Positions 22,550-31,859 of a stretch of DNA of 64,000 nucleotides are shown one piece after another (within the stretch, counting starts at the first letter, position 1; each line of letters opens with the position of its first letter). The position numbers and the translations under genes are program-made. The DNA is from Panorpa germanica (lineage: Eukaryota > Arthropoda > Insecta > Mecoptera > Panorpidae), in the NCBI GenBank assembly GCA_963678705.1, contig OY783208.1, positions 12,211,782 to 12,275,781 on the forward strand, written 5' to 3'. The notes beneath the pieces were generated by a model. It did not search any database, was not told the DNA's origin, and saw nothing but the letters and a program-made list of their open reading frames with translations.

Positions 22550-23740
22550 TTAGGCACGTTGAGCAGCATTCGACGCTGTGAAATATACTCTCTGACCGTT
22601 CTCTAGATGCACCCCCAAATGTACAACAGTGGGATGACGTTCGTGAATAGGGAATGAAAATATACGCCAAATTGCTTCATTGCAGTTCACATATCTACCG
22701 ACTTGATAGCGCGTGATTTCATCGTTGATATTGGATGTTTGGATACCAAAAACCGCCATGTCGCTCATTTTCGTGACATATTTGCAAATGTATTTAATTG
22801 ACTTGACCGAATTGCAATACTCAACATTACAATGTGCCTTGATTGTTTCGGAAAGAAGTGGCGAATATGGAACAATCCAACTGTTGTCAACTACGAAATC
22901 GTTTCCTTTCACTTTAGTTGTGATAGTTCTACCATTATCATCGGGCGATCGACGCCGATACAATGGATAACCATCGTTGCCTGTTATGGTCTCTGCCGTC
23001 AATTTTCGTGGATACCGTTTGGAACACTTGCCGTCGACCATGCACGGTGATTGGCGGTTGATAGTGCCACACGGTCCATGAATCATATTCGTGATTACAA
23101 CATCATGTAGGTCTGGATCGGTTTCAGGAGCAGGAATCTCCGCACATATGATGTCATCTATTTGATCTGGCCGAATTCTTTCGACTAACCAAATTAGAAT
23201 GTGAGCATGCGGTAGGCCTCGTTTTTGCCATTCGATTGAATGCATCCAGCATCGAGTATTCCCAAAGACGTGTTGCTTAACAATGTAATTCATTAGTGAC
23301 CGAATTTTTTGCCTGAAAACACGTGCGGTGATGTCGTGTCGATCACTTGATGTTTGTCCGGGAAGCAGCAATTGAATAATTTCTATCCATTTCGGATTAC
23401 ATGTAAATGTAATGAATAGATCTGGCCGACCATAATGACGAACATATGTCATTGCATCTTGCGCATATTCATGCAAATGACGCGGGCTACCTGTGTATGT
23501 CGCCGGTAAAATAGTCAATCGACCAACATTTTCTGAATCTCCTTCTGTGCTAATTGCATCGCGTAAATGAATATACTCTTCTGAACGCAATTTAACTTGA
23601 TTCAACCGAATGAAAGTCAGGCGCTCCGTTTCGATTTTAACGTACATGTCAACGCAATATTGTTGAAGCAGTCGATGAAATCGAAACAAATAATTGTCAG
23701 AATTTTCACGAATTATCAAACGATATGCGTAATAATTCAT
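22550..23740 (-). pseudogene. Helitron Rep (HUH-Y2) endonuclease
   Basis: A 396-residue frame. FITFTCNPKW is Rep motif 1, GLPHAHILIWL is the HUH metal-binding motif, and IKYICKYVTK gives the two tyrosines of motif 3 spaced YxxxY. These residues cut and join single-stranded DNA at the Helitron ends. The frame ends QRA followed by TAA at 22550-22552. The same frame continues at once with TPPATTLTSFF into the helicase, so the stop looks like a single C-to-T nonsense change in a formerly fused Rep-Hel protein. Confidence 0.85.
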
Positions 23741-23845
23741 TGAACTAACCTTCTTTGTAGTTTCCTCACCTGGAACAAATGCAGTAAAAATTGTATTTTA
23801 GAACCCCTAATAGGTTAACGACTCTTACAGCTACTCTCTACTAAA

Positions 23846-24457
23846 TTAGAAATTACAACTTTTTTTGGGTACTAAAAGCAAACAGAATAAAATGATCTTA
23901 CCATTAAATGGATTAATCATTTTGATATGAAAGTGATATCCATCGTCTCCTTGCCAAAACATCAGCGGGTATTGTAACGCGTCATATGAACGGTGTGTTT
24001 CATATATTCTTTGTAGTTGCCCAGTATTGCGTCGTGTAAGTACAATATCACGTGTTTCCAAGTTTTCACCAACAATCAGGATTGCCACTTCATCGATTGT
24101 TGGAGCATTAAATGTGCGTTCATGTGTTCCAGCTGGTCTTTTATCTGCTCTGATCACAACTTTATAGTCATCACTTGGCATGCGCTCTAAAGCAGTCTTG
24201 AACAGCCTGACCAATGCATGATGTTCATGAAGCATTTGCTGCAGATCTTGGAGAATTGCTCTTTTCGTAGCTGTGTTGATCCCTTGACGCCGGTCAAGTT
24301 GTTCTTCCATATTGCCGGTGAAGTATATTTGCAAGAATTTATGCTGTGCATCTTCTATAGGTTGCAATGATCCAATGCGATGGCAAATCTGGCCTTGAAT
24401 CTGTAAAGTCAAAGCCATAGTTATAGTTAGATTGACAAACACTTTTTTTACAAACAC
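23846..24457 (-). pseudogene. Helitron N-terminal domain segment
   Basis: Contains IQGQICHRIGSLQPIEDAQH and KFLQIYFTGNMEEQ, then DYKVVIRADKRPAGTHERTF and TIDEVAILIVGE, ending with DALQYPLMFWQGDDGYH. This is the Helitron_like_N domain that precedes Rep. Probable exon limits are about 24400 and 23903, with an intron of roughly 0.15 kb before the Rep segment. Confidence 0.8.
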
Positions 24458-24544
24458 TTTTTTTTTTCAAATAATAACATGCCATTCTTATTTCAGAGAC
24501 AAATACAGAAATCTAACAAACTACATTCCAGATTTTTTTTACAA

Positions 24545-24898
24545 TCAGAAAATATAGTTTTTAACGTAAATTACCTTAAATGTCGGATTATATCCGTGTT
24601 CTTCGATAATTTCCGCCCCAAATGAAGTCATTTGGAAACAGACATTGTATTTTTGAGTGTTCGCTAGAAAATGTCGTGATTCTAGTGTTTCGCCATAAAG
24701 CAGGGAGCACAATGGCTCTGGTGGCGGGACCAATGATGGCAATTTCACTTTACCACTAAGGCAGCACAAACCAGGCGTTTCACCAGCAAACCACAATGCT
24801 CCACAATGCTGGCAAACAACGTCCATTGGACCAATGCAAACTAAACGATGCAAGCTGTAGTCGATGGTGCAATCATATAGAAACGCTGCTCGATTCAA
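24545..24898 (-). pseudogene. Helitron cysteine-rich N-terminal segment
   Basis: Continues from NRAAFLYDCTIDYS into VCQHCGALWFAGETPG and LCCLSGKVKLP, a CxxC...CC pattern common near the N-terminus of animal Helitron proteins, then PPPEPLCSLL. It ends where an intron probably leads to the segment at 24400-23900. Confidence 0.7.
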
Positions 24899-25155
24899 AT
24901 CAATACTTGAACCATTTCTTCTTGCACTTCGAAGATTATTCCTCTGTTCATCTGTACGATAGCCGTTTCACGGGCTACCTCTCTTTGCTCTTGTGTTTGA
25001 GAAGCACGAATTAAGGCCCTTCTTTGCTCCATACTGACGCGGTGCTCTTCTCGTGCAATTTCTCGTTCTTCATCAGATAATTGACTCGCGATATTCCGTT
25101 GCCTAATTGCATTACGGCTTTGCTGGGAAAGATTAGATCTTCTAGGACGCGGCAT
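24895..25155 (-). pseudogene. Helitron basic N-terminal segment, frameshifted
   Basis: Starts MPRPRRSNLSQQSRN and matches the short copy up to REVARETA. Then 28 bp present in the short copy (in the LETRNRRAYR region) are missing, which shifts the frame. The reading resumes in another frame at 24898 with NRAAFLYDCTIDYS. Confidence 0.75.
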
Positions 25156-25539
25156 AGTTATTAATATTAATACTGAATGTGCACTCGCATAAAACCACAA
25201 AAAACCACTTTCGAGACATAGACAATAGCTCAAAGAGTATATAAGCACTACATATGAATAGCTTATCAAGAAAAATTATAGTTATAGATAACCTATAAAA
25301 AGACATTTACACTTTTGTTAACCTGTACAATAAATCTTAGGTATTATTTTCTGAAATTAAAAATTAAATAATTAATAAATAATTTACACAAATTAATGTC
25401 TAAAACAAACAAATATAACAGTACCTGAACTTTCGAGACATTTTACAAAAAATAAATTTCTGAACATGAATAGTTGTTACAACATGTTGTCATGACAACA
25501 AATGTTTGACATGAAATAAACATATCAGCATTTATTGAA

Positions 25540-25789
25540 ATGATTAAGTATCGAGTTTTCATTGTCGAGTTTTTTAAATTTCGAATTTTCATTGTTTTTA
25601 AGATGTATTATGCTATTGTAAGTGTTGTAACAAACCCGTCTTTGTTTTATATATTTTCATTGTTTTTAAGATGTATTATGCTATTCGGGGCGAAGACAAA
25701 TCCAACGAATCAATAACCATGAATATTGGTTCAGCAGATCTCGAGTTATAAGTGTTGCAACAAACCCGTCTTTCTTTTATATATTAAGA
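25540..25789 (-). repeat. two imperfect 5-prime units of the large Helitron
   Basis: CAAACCCGTCTTTGTTTTAT and CAAACCCGTCTTTCTTTTAT mark two successive 5-prime-like units. One has lost its middle. They correspond to the three 130 bp units of the short copy. Confidence 0.75.
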
Positions 25790-25802
25790 TGTATCAGGTG
25801 TA

Positions 25803-26736
25803 CGAGGTCTGTTCAAAAAATAAGGTGAGGCAAAAATTTCGTGGGCTACGTACATTCGATTATCGATTTTTTTATTTTGTTATGTTGGTACACTCGTCTC
25901 GAACATATGTTCACAGTTTTAGCTATATAGCACATTTAGTTTGTTTGTGAGAGACATAAAAGTTAGAAATGTTTTGCGTGTTCGGCGATTTTCTCCTGTC
26001 GAAAAACATGAATCAAAGAGTTTGCATTACATTTTGTGTGAATAATGGAATCAAGTGCACCAAAACACTTGAAATGTTGAAAGTGGCATACGGTGAGTCT
26101 ACTTTAAGCCAAAAAAATGTTTACAAGTGGTACAAGCTGTTCACAGAAGGTCGAGAAGATGTGAATGACGACGCTCGCCCTGGACGCCCCAGCACATCAA
26201 CAACCGATGAAAATGTTGAGGAAATGAAAAAAATTGTTATGGAGAATCGTCGAATCACTATTAGAGAAGTTGCTGAGGATGTCGACATATCGGTTGGCTC
26301 ATTCCATGCAATTTTTTTGGAAATTTTGGGCATGAAGCGTGTGGCACCGATTTTGACCAAAAAAGAACGTCGCATGAGCATCACTCAGGAATTGTTGAAT
26401 GACGTCAACGGCCAAAAACAACACCGTAATCATGCCTCAGCCACCGTATTCACCAATTTTGGCCCCCTGCGACTTTTTCCTATTCCCAAGATTGAAGAGA
26501 CCCATGAAAGGGCGGCGTTTTGAGTCGATTGAGGAGATACAAACCGAATCGCTGAGAGAGCTCAAGAGCATACCAAAAAGTGCATATCAGAACTGCTTCG
26601 AGGATTGGAAAAAACGCTGGCACAAGTGTATTATATCTGGGGGGATTACTTTGAAGGGGACAAAATAGAAATTCATGAATAAATAAATATTTTTTGAGAA
26701 AAATGAAAATTCTCCTTATTTTTTGAACGGACAGCG
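25803..26736 (+). mobile_element. mariner element, internally deleted
   Basis: The left end CGAGGTCTGTTCAAAAAATA and the right end TATTTTTTGAACGGACAGCG are inverted repeats differing at a few positions. Both are flanked by TA (25801-25802 and 26737-26738). At 934 bp it is shorter than a typical 1.3 kb mariner. It interrupts another unit of the non-autonomous Helitron array, exactly at the TA of the CAGGTGTA landmark. Confidence 0.9.
26008..26668 (+). pseudogene. mariner transposase, catalytic centre deleted
   Basis: The first part (from ATG 26008) encodes the paired-type helix-turn-helix DNA-binding region: NVYKWYKLFTEGREDV, DDARPGRPSTSTTDEN, ITIREVAEDVDISVGS. Near 26400 it jumps to the C-terminal end of the catalytic domain, read in another frame up to 26668: YSPILAPCDFFLFPRLK, which contains the third catalytic aspartate. 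The first two catalytic aspartates and about 400 bp are missing and the frame is broken at the junction, so it encodes no active transposase. Confidence 0.85.
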
Positions 26737-27000
26737 TATGTTTATGATCTTATGTTCTTATATATTTGATACTGAATTTTGTATCGTGATTCGAAAACGG
26801 CTTCAGGAATTTTTTTAAATTTCCTATTTCGTACGGAAAAAAAATCAAAGCCTATTGGCGTCCTCTGATTTTTCCACGATTCCTAGAAACTCGTAGTTTT
26901 GGAAAAACTGAAAAAAAAAATGGGCATCTTTTGTTGTATAACTGTTAATCCGTATAAAATAGAAAGATGAAATTTTGCGTGTGTATTACGATATATTAGT
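26737..27000 (+). repeat. partial non-autonomous Helitron unit (array continuation)
   Basis: After the mariner the sequence resumes with CTTATATATTTGATACTGAA, AAAACGGCTTCAGG and TTTTTCCACGATTCCTAGAAAC, all diverged versions of array landmarks. It stops matching near 27000. Together with 25790-25802 it shows that the array extended across both later insertions. Confidence 0.7.
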
Positions 27001-27949
27001 GTCACGGATTAGTTCAACGACAGAGTGACGAAAGGAACTTTTCCAAATTTCAAATATTTAGAAACCGGAAAAGAGAACCGGACATGCAAAGAGAAGGATT
27101 AATTTCTTTCTACTAAATACACTTAATCTTATCATAGGTAATCCATATAATTTTAACTTAACTTTTGCCGCGGCCGTAGTTTCACTGGGTCATTCTTGGA
27201 TGTCAAATCTGTCGGCAACTAGAGCAGTGTTATGAAAAGGCTGATAAAACTGGGAAAACACAGGAAAACTCAGAAAATTCAATTTTAAACCATTTATTTA
27301 TTTATACGGCATACAAATGTATCCCAAAGGATTTTACACAAGTAAGAAACAATAATTTTACATTGGAAACTTAGCTATAATATAATGAGTACAATGATTT
27401 GATTAGGTAGCCTTAATTTAGAATTGAAACAACTTAGGAGATGTCTTAGGAGAAGCAGATCAGAACGGTGAAAAACAGCATGAAAAGAACTTTGTGAAAT
27501 GAAAAAAATCAATGTTGAAAAGTGTTACTATTAGAGTTTTGAAGTGTTTAAAAAAAATACCATTCAGCGTTCCTAGATTTCTTCATACAGTTGTTTCAAA
27601 TCTCGCCCTGATAGCGTTAGCTGAACCAAGAACTTTTGAAAATATTGAACAGAGATTAAAATCCAACTTACAGAAATTAACTAACCAAACATTCCTTAAG
27701 AATTAAATACAATGATGAAAATAATTGTTTCCATTTCTCATTTTGTAATAATCAATTAGTCTTTTATTAAAATTTCTGCTGTTATACTTGGAACAACTAA
27801 ACTTAATGTTTTGTAATGAAAATATTGTTATTTATTATATTCTCAAGTAGACTTTGACCAGTTACGATTTAATATTTCGACAAAACTCAAAATATTAATT
27901 GTAATCCTAAAACATAGAACTAATTACTTATTTCCACATCTTTACATGG
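27001..27949. other. unassigned stretch with one short ORF
   Basis: No recognised gene. A 64-residue frame at 27512-27706 (MLKSVTIRVLKCLKKIP...) starts with TTG and is basic in its first half. I recognise no family. The rest is AT-rich. Confidence 0.3.
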
Positions 27950-28806
27950 AACTTAAGGAAATTCCGAAATTGGCTATGTTAAATTAAATCGAGAGGGCAG
28001 TATAAGAACTGTAAAGGCTCAAATATGCCCTGAACAACGCATAACTAAAAAAGACTATTTGGTAGAAGTTTCTATTGATAAAGAAGAAGACATTGTAAAA
28101 TATATAGTTTCGCAGTTGTACTGCTGTATTAGGTAAGGTTATTTACTTATGTATCGTATAATAAATTAGCTTTGATATTTACTTATTTTTTCTTATGTTT
28201 ATCAAATCATTTAATTTTACATTTTATTTAAGGTGGATGTAAGCATGTTCTCGCATTTCTTTGATAGATACATCGGAAAAGCGAAGAACCATCCACTACA
28301 GATATTGTATGTTACTGGCGAGCGCCACGCCTCGCTTCTATGGGTGTCAAGCTTTGAGATTCTCTAGAAAAAGCGAAGATGGAGAAGAGGAAGTAGTTAC
28401 CAGGACATGTTTAATTAATTTTTCTAGAGAATTAAGGACCTATATTAAAAAGGAAGGTATACTAAATACCACATACTTCCATACTGCTGAAAATCGTAGT
28501 GACTCTTTTAAATTGCCACTGCACCAATTATTGGCAGCATTTGCAAAAACTAATAACATAGATGTGGATAATTTCCTAAAGTATGCAACAAACAATATGC
28601 ATGTTCAGTCATGTATTCTTGCAGAGAAAAGCACAAATGAATAAAATAAATGGCCATTTTGGATAGAATTGCGGTATGGACGCATAACGGCTTTGAAAAT
28701 CTATGAAGCTGCACAATGCAAAACTCCAGATGGTGATTTAGTGAACGAAATTATAGGTATATTAAGGTTCTACACTGCTGATAATCGTAGTGACTTCTTT
28801 AAATTG
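27950..28806 (+). pseudogene. SWIM zinc finger / YqaJ-type protein of transposon origin, copy A (5-prime part)
   Basis: An exon at about 27955-28130 reads SEIGYVKLNREGSIRTVKAQ and KKDYLVEVSID, ending YIVSQLYCCI at a donor. After an intron of about 100 bp it resumes as GGCKHVLAFL, the C-x-H half of a SWIM zinc finger, then RKSEEPSTTDIV. Further on, CLINFSRELRTYIKKEG, LLAAFAKTNNIDVDNFLKY and WIELRYGRITASKIYEAAQC appear. The last resembles the start of YqaJ-type nuclease domains in insect multi-copy proteins. Stops (for example after the SWIM half and after STNE) show it is dead. The gypsy element interrupts it after AAATTG at 28801-28806, and it continues at 35912. Confidence 0.6.
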
Positions 28807-29998
28807 TGTAACAGTCCCATATAGATTCATTAATTATTAATATATTTTAACTAACTATTTAGGAACCATTGTAAAGGGTCATATACAAAGTAAAACGTAG
28901 ATTTTTAATAGTTTTAAGTCGCCTAACTGTCGGAAACATTATTTAGATTAAGTATTGCTTTATCAATAACCAACGCATATTATTATTATTATATTCAAAA
29001 CTGACGTTGTAGTATTTACAATAACTTTTTAAAAGAAATATTAATTAACTTCCTTTGTTTAAAGCACGTAATATTGTTTATAGTAGAACCAAATACAAAG
29101 TCCAAAGAAGTGATGACGTCTGACGTTCAAATGAGGTTATATATTGAAACAAAGACTTTTTAAGCTATATAAACCTAGTTTAAGAGGGGAGTGGGGATCA
29201 TTCCATCAGATCAGCCCCAGTGAGTCGGTCGGGTTTAAGTCAGTCGCCTCAATATAAAGATTATAAAGTTACTAAGAATTGTATTAAATAATTGTTTGAA
29301 TAATAAAGAAAATAGTGTTAATGAATACATTGTTTTAATTTGTAAAGTACTTAGAGTTAACGGTCGCGTCGCGTTAAAAAGAAGTGATTGTTCAACAGCA
29401 GAACTAGCAGCCTGCAGAAAGCACAAAAAGTAAGTAAAACCTAATATATTTATGTAATATGATTAGATGAAATACTAAGTCCTGATAAATAAATAAGCAT
29501 CCACAATTAGCTTGGTCATCCGACTCAAGGAGATCCAGATCTCTAAAAGAACTCTCGTTTGAGGGGATTGTAGAATCGCCCTCATAAAATAAGTAACTAC
29601 CACCATATATAGATAGTAGTATATAAGGGGTAGGGTTACATTTTGGTTTAAAATAGTTTATTTTATTTTATTTAACTAATAATTAAAAATAATTTTATCA
29701 ATTTACAATTCGTTAATATACTTTTGTCATAAATATTGTTTGTCATAATTTTTATTTGAGTTTTTATTGTTCTAACTCAGCTATATTAAATATACTAGCA
29801 TTTTGTTTGACCTACTTAAAAATAATTTGTTTGTTTATTTTTATGTATATAAACAAGTAGACGTTCCATTTCGTTTCAAAAAGTAAATCACAATAGTACA
29901 GATTTGTTAAAATAACTTAGGCCGTGTAAGGTATTGTTTACTTTTAAAAAATAGATTTGATTTTTCTCTCTTTCCTTTAACATCCAAGATTTTAAAAT
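28807..29998 (+). promoter_or_regulatory. gypsy 5-prime leader, probable LTR/promoter region
   Basis: No ORF. A TATA-like CTATATAAAC lies at 29165-29174, followed about 45 bp downstream by CAGCCCCAGTGAGTCGG, which could hold an initiator. AATAAAG-like signals occur further on at about 29302. A GC-richer hairpin (GAGGG...CCCTC) lies at about 29560-29584. These suggest a 5-prime LTR plus leader, but no primer-binding site or LTR end was identified. Confidence 0.35.
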
Positions 29999-30067
29999 AT
30001 GTGTAGTGGTTTATTGAAGCTTACTAAAGGTTTTTATTTGATTGAAAGTTTATTCCAAATAGTTAAA

Positions 30068-30742
30068 ATGACAACTAATGAACCAAACGTAGATAATGCC
30101 CCAGAAATTCCTAAATTAAAAGGATTAAATTATATACCATTCTTTGACGGTACAGGTAGCATAGCAACATTTTTAAATGCGGTGTATCAAATGGCAGAAT
30201 TGTTGGATTGGACCGATAAGGTGCAATCAGTTACCGTATTTGCGAAAGTGTCGCCTGATGTAGCTGAATATCTTTTGTCTAATTCGGAGATTCAAAGCGA
30301 GAACCGTAGTTATAGGAGTATTCGTAATGCATTATTGTCTAGATATAGCAGAAAAGGGCCATCTGCTCTGAGACAAGCAGAAATTGAGTTCGGGGGTTGT
30401 AAACAAAGACATGGCGAGACTGTTTATGAATTTTCACAAAGGTTATGGGCAGTAGGGTCAAAATGTGTACCAGAAGCAACTGATAAAGAGCAAGAAAAGA
30501 AGCTTACAGTTGAGTTACAAGTAGCCGTTTTAAAAAGATTTAAAGAAGGGATATCGCCGAGATATTCTAAGTTTATTTGGGCCGCGGATCCCAAGAGTTT
30601 TAATAATGCCGTTGAAATTGCGGAAAGGGTAGAAACCGATGATTTAATCTCATCGAAGCAAGGCTACGTAGCAGAGATTGCTACAGGTGGTACAAACCGA
30701 ATAAATAGACCACTATTATGTAAATCGCACATCTCAAAATAA
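30068..30742 (+). CDS. gypsy Gag, matrix/capsid part
   Basis: ATG 30068 starts MTTNEPNVDNAPEIP. An in-frame ATG at 29999 would add a hydrophobic, less gag-like leader. Capsid-like features: IPFFDGTGSIATFLNAV, LLSRYSRKGPSALRQAE, HGETVYEFSQRLWAVG, and SFNNAVEIAERVETDDL. This is the usual order of Ty3/gypsy gags, which assemble the particle and package RNA. A one-base shift near 30715 separates it from the zinc-knuckle part and ends this frame early at TAA 30740. Confidence 0.75.
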   Translation: MTTNEPNVDNAPEIPKLKGLNYIPFFDGTGSIATFLNAVYQMAELLDWTDKVQSVTVFAKVSPDVAEYLLSNSEIQSENRSYRSIRNALLSRYSRKGPSALRQAEIEFGGCKQRHGETVYEFSQRLWAVGSKCVPEATDKEQEKKLTVELQVAVLKRFKEGISPRYSKFIWAADPKSFNNAVEIAERVETDDLISSKQGYVAEIATGGTNRINRPLLCKSHISK

Positions 30743-31184
30743 TCAATCGTCTATGCGACCTAGCAACTCGCGTAGCGGTTCACAAAGCCGAAGGTTAAAT
30801 AATAGGCAAAGAGATGGTGTAAGGTGTTACAATTGTAACAGAGTAGGACATTTTCAGAGAGATTGTCGTAGTCGTCCTCAACGGGAGATAAGGGACGTAA
30901 GAGATCGCTTTCAAAGAAATCGCAGTTCAAATAGGTATGAAAACCGTAATCAAAGTAATGACCGATTAGGGAGAGTTAGAGTCCTGCAAGAGTATAATGA
31001 TAGCCGTAGTCCTGCGAGAAATCAGAGACAGGTGACTTTCCAAAGTAACAGAAATATTCGCAGCATCGAAAATAAGCCAAGCGAAGTTGAAGAAAGAAAT
31101 TTACGCGCGTCCAATAATTATGAAGGTAATTTAAACGGATTGATGGCTTCACTCACTACCCGAGACGTAGAAGCCATTCAATAA
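30717..31184 (+). CDS. gypsy Gag, nucleocapsid zinc knuckle
   Basis: Continues Gag in the next frame and is open at least from 30717. It is very rich in arginine, serine and asparagine. One CCHC zinc knuckle, CYNCNRVGHFQRDC, begins at 30825 with standard C-x2-C-x4-H-x4-C spacing and would bind genomic RNA. It ends with VEAIQ and TAA, just before the protease frame. Confidence 0.75.
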   Translation, partial: YVNRTSQNNQSSMRPSNSRSGSQSRRLNNRQRDGVRCYNCNRVGHFQRDCRSRPQREIRDVRDRFQRNRSSNRYENRNQSNDRLGRVRVLQEYNDSRSPARNQRQVTFQSNRNIRSIENKPSEVEERNLRASNNYEGNLNGLMASLTTRDVEAIQ

Positions 31185-31207
31185 GTAAAAAGGGTAATCT
31201 TACGGAG

Positions 31208-31837
31208 TTGTATGTACCGGCATTTCATGATAATCAATGGTTTCTTAATTTAGTAATTAATGGTCAAAATTGCAACGTTCTTATAGATAGTGGTGCAGGC
31301 GCCAGCCTACTAACTAGAGAATGTTTAAAAACGGAAAAAATTACAGAATCGCAAAATATTTTGCGAGATGCACAAAATAATAAAATACATACACTTGGTA
31401 AAAGCAAATTAAAGTTAGATTTATTTGGGGATAATGTGACTTTTGATTTTGAAATTGTAGAAAATATGGAAAATTGGACAGGGATAATTGGGTTAGACTT
31501 TCTTCGTAAATTTGGCATAATTGTAGATTTTGGAAAGGGTATTTTAATATATAGAAACGTTATTTACGACATTAATCGTAATACTGTACATGATTTTCAG
31601 AGAGATAATTTAAATATTAATAATATGATTAGAGAAAATGTAAATGGTATCATTAGAAAGCAAAAGCGTATTATATCAAAGTCAGGGAAAATCGTAGAAA
31701 AGAATAGAAAAGGTAGAAATATAGGTTGTACTGAAACGGAAAATATTGACGTAAAAAGAGAAATAAATAATCAGCGAATTGATAAGATAGGGCATGACTA
31801 TAAAAGTTTTGATGATTTTCTAAAATGGAAAAATTAG
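31208..31837 (+). CDS. gypsy aspartic protease
   Basis: The active-site motif LIDSGAGASLL (catalytic Asp about residue 27 of this frame) and the later IIGLDFLRKFG are the two hallmarks of retropepsin-like proteases, which cut the polyprotein. The frame has no ATG at its beginning (it opens with TTG), so it is probably made by frameshift or fusion from Gag. Its C-terminal 80 residues are basic and low in complexity. It ends at TAG 31835-31837, overlapping the next frame by about 14 bases. Confidence 0.75.
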   Translation: MYVPAFHDNQWFLNLVINGQNCNVLIDSGAGASLLTRECLKTEKITESQNILRDAQNNKIHTLGKSKLKLDLFGDNVTFDFEIVENMENWTGIIGLDFLRKFGIIVDFGKGILIYRNVIYDINRNTVHDFQRDNLNINNMIRENVNGIIRKQKRIISKSGKIVEKNRKGRNIGCTETENIDVKREINNQRIDKIGHDYKSFDDFLKWKN

Positions 31838-31859
31838 TAGATTTCCAACGATAGAGACG

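Larger units (their letters stand above)
20216..25789 (-). mobile_element. large Rep/helicase Helitron, 5.6 kb
   Basis: On the minus strand it starts TCTTAATATATAAAAG at 25789, preceded by A, and ends GGGTCAGCTAG at 20216, followed by T. It has the terminal sequences of the short copy at 12980-14861. It encodes, in order, a basic N-terminus, a cysteine-rich segment, the Helitron N-terminal domain, an HUH/Y2 Rep endonuclease and a Pif1-type helicase. It is inserted inside the fifth unit of the non-autonomous Helitron array. Two in-frame stops, a 28 bp deletion, an A insertion and a deletion near the C-terminus make it non-functional as read. Confidence 0.9.

Noticed and set aside
21048..23050. 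Plus-strand frames of 70-90 residues
   Set aside because: They lie opposite the Helitron helicase and Rep coding region and have no independent support.
27512..27706. 64-residue basic frame
   Set aside because: Could be a real fragment, but it starts with TTG, matches no family I know and has no conserved copy in the window.
29420..29530. Gypsy primer-binding site near TTGGTCATCCGACTCAAGG
   Set aside because: It resembles a primer site only loosely and no LTR end can be placed next to it.
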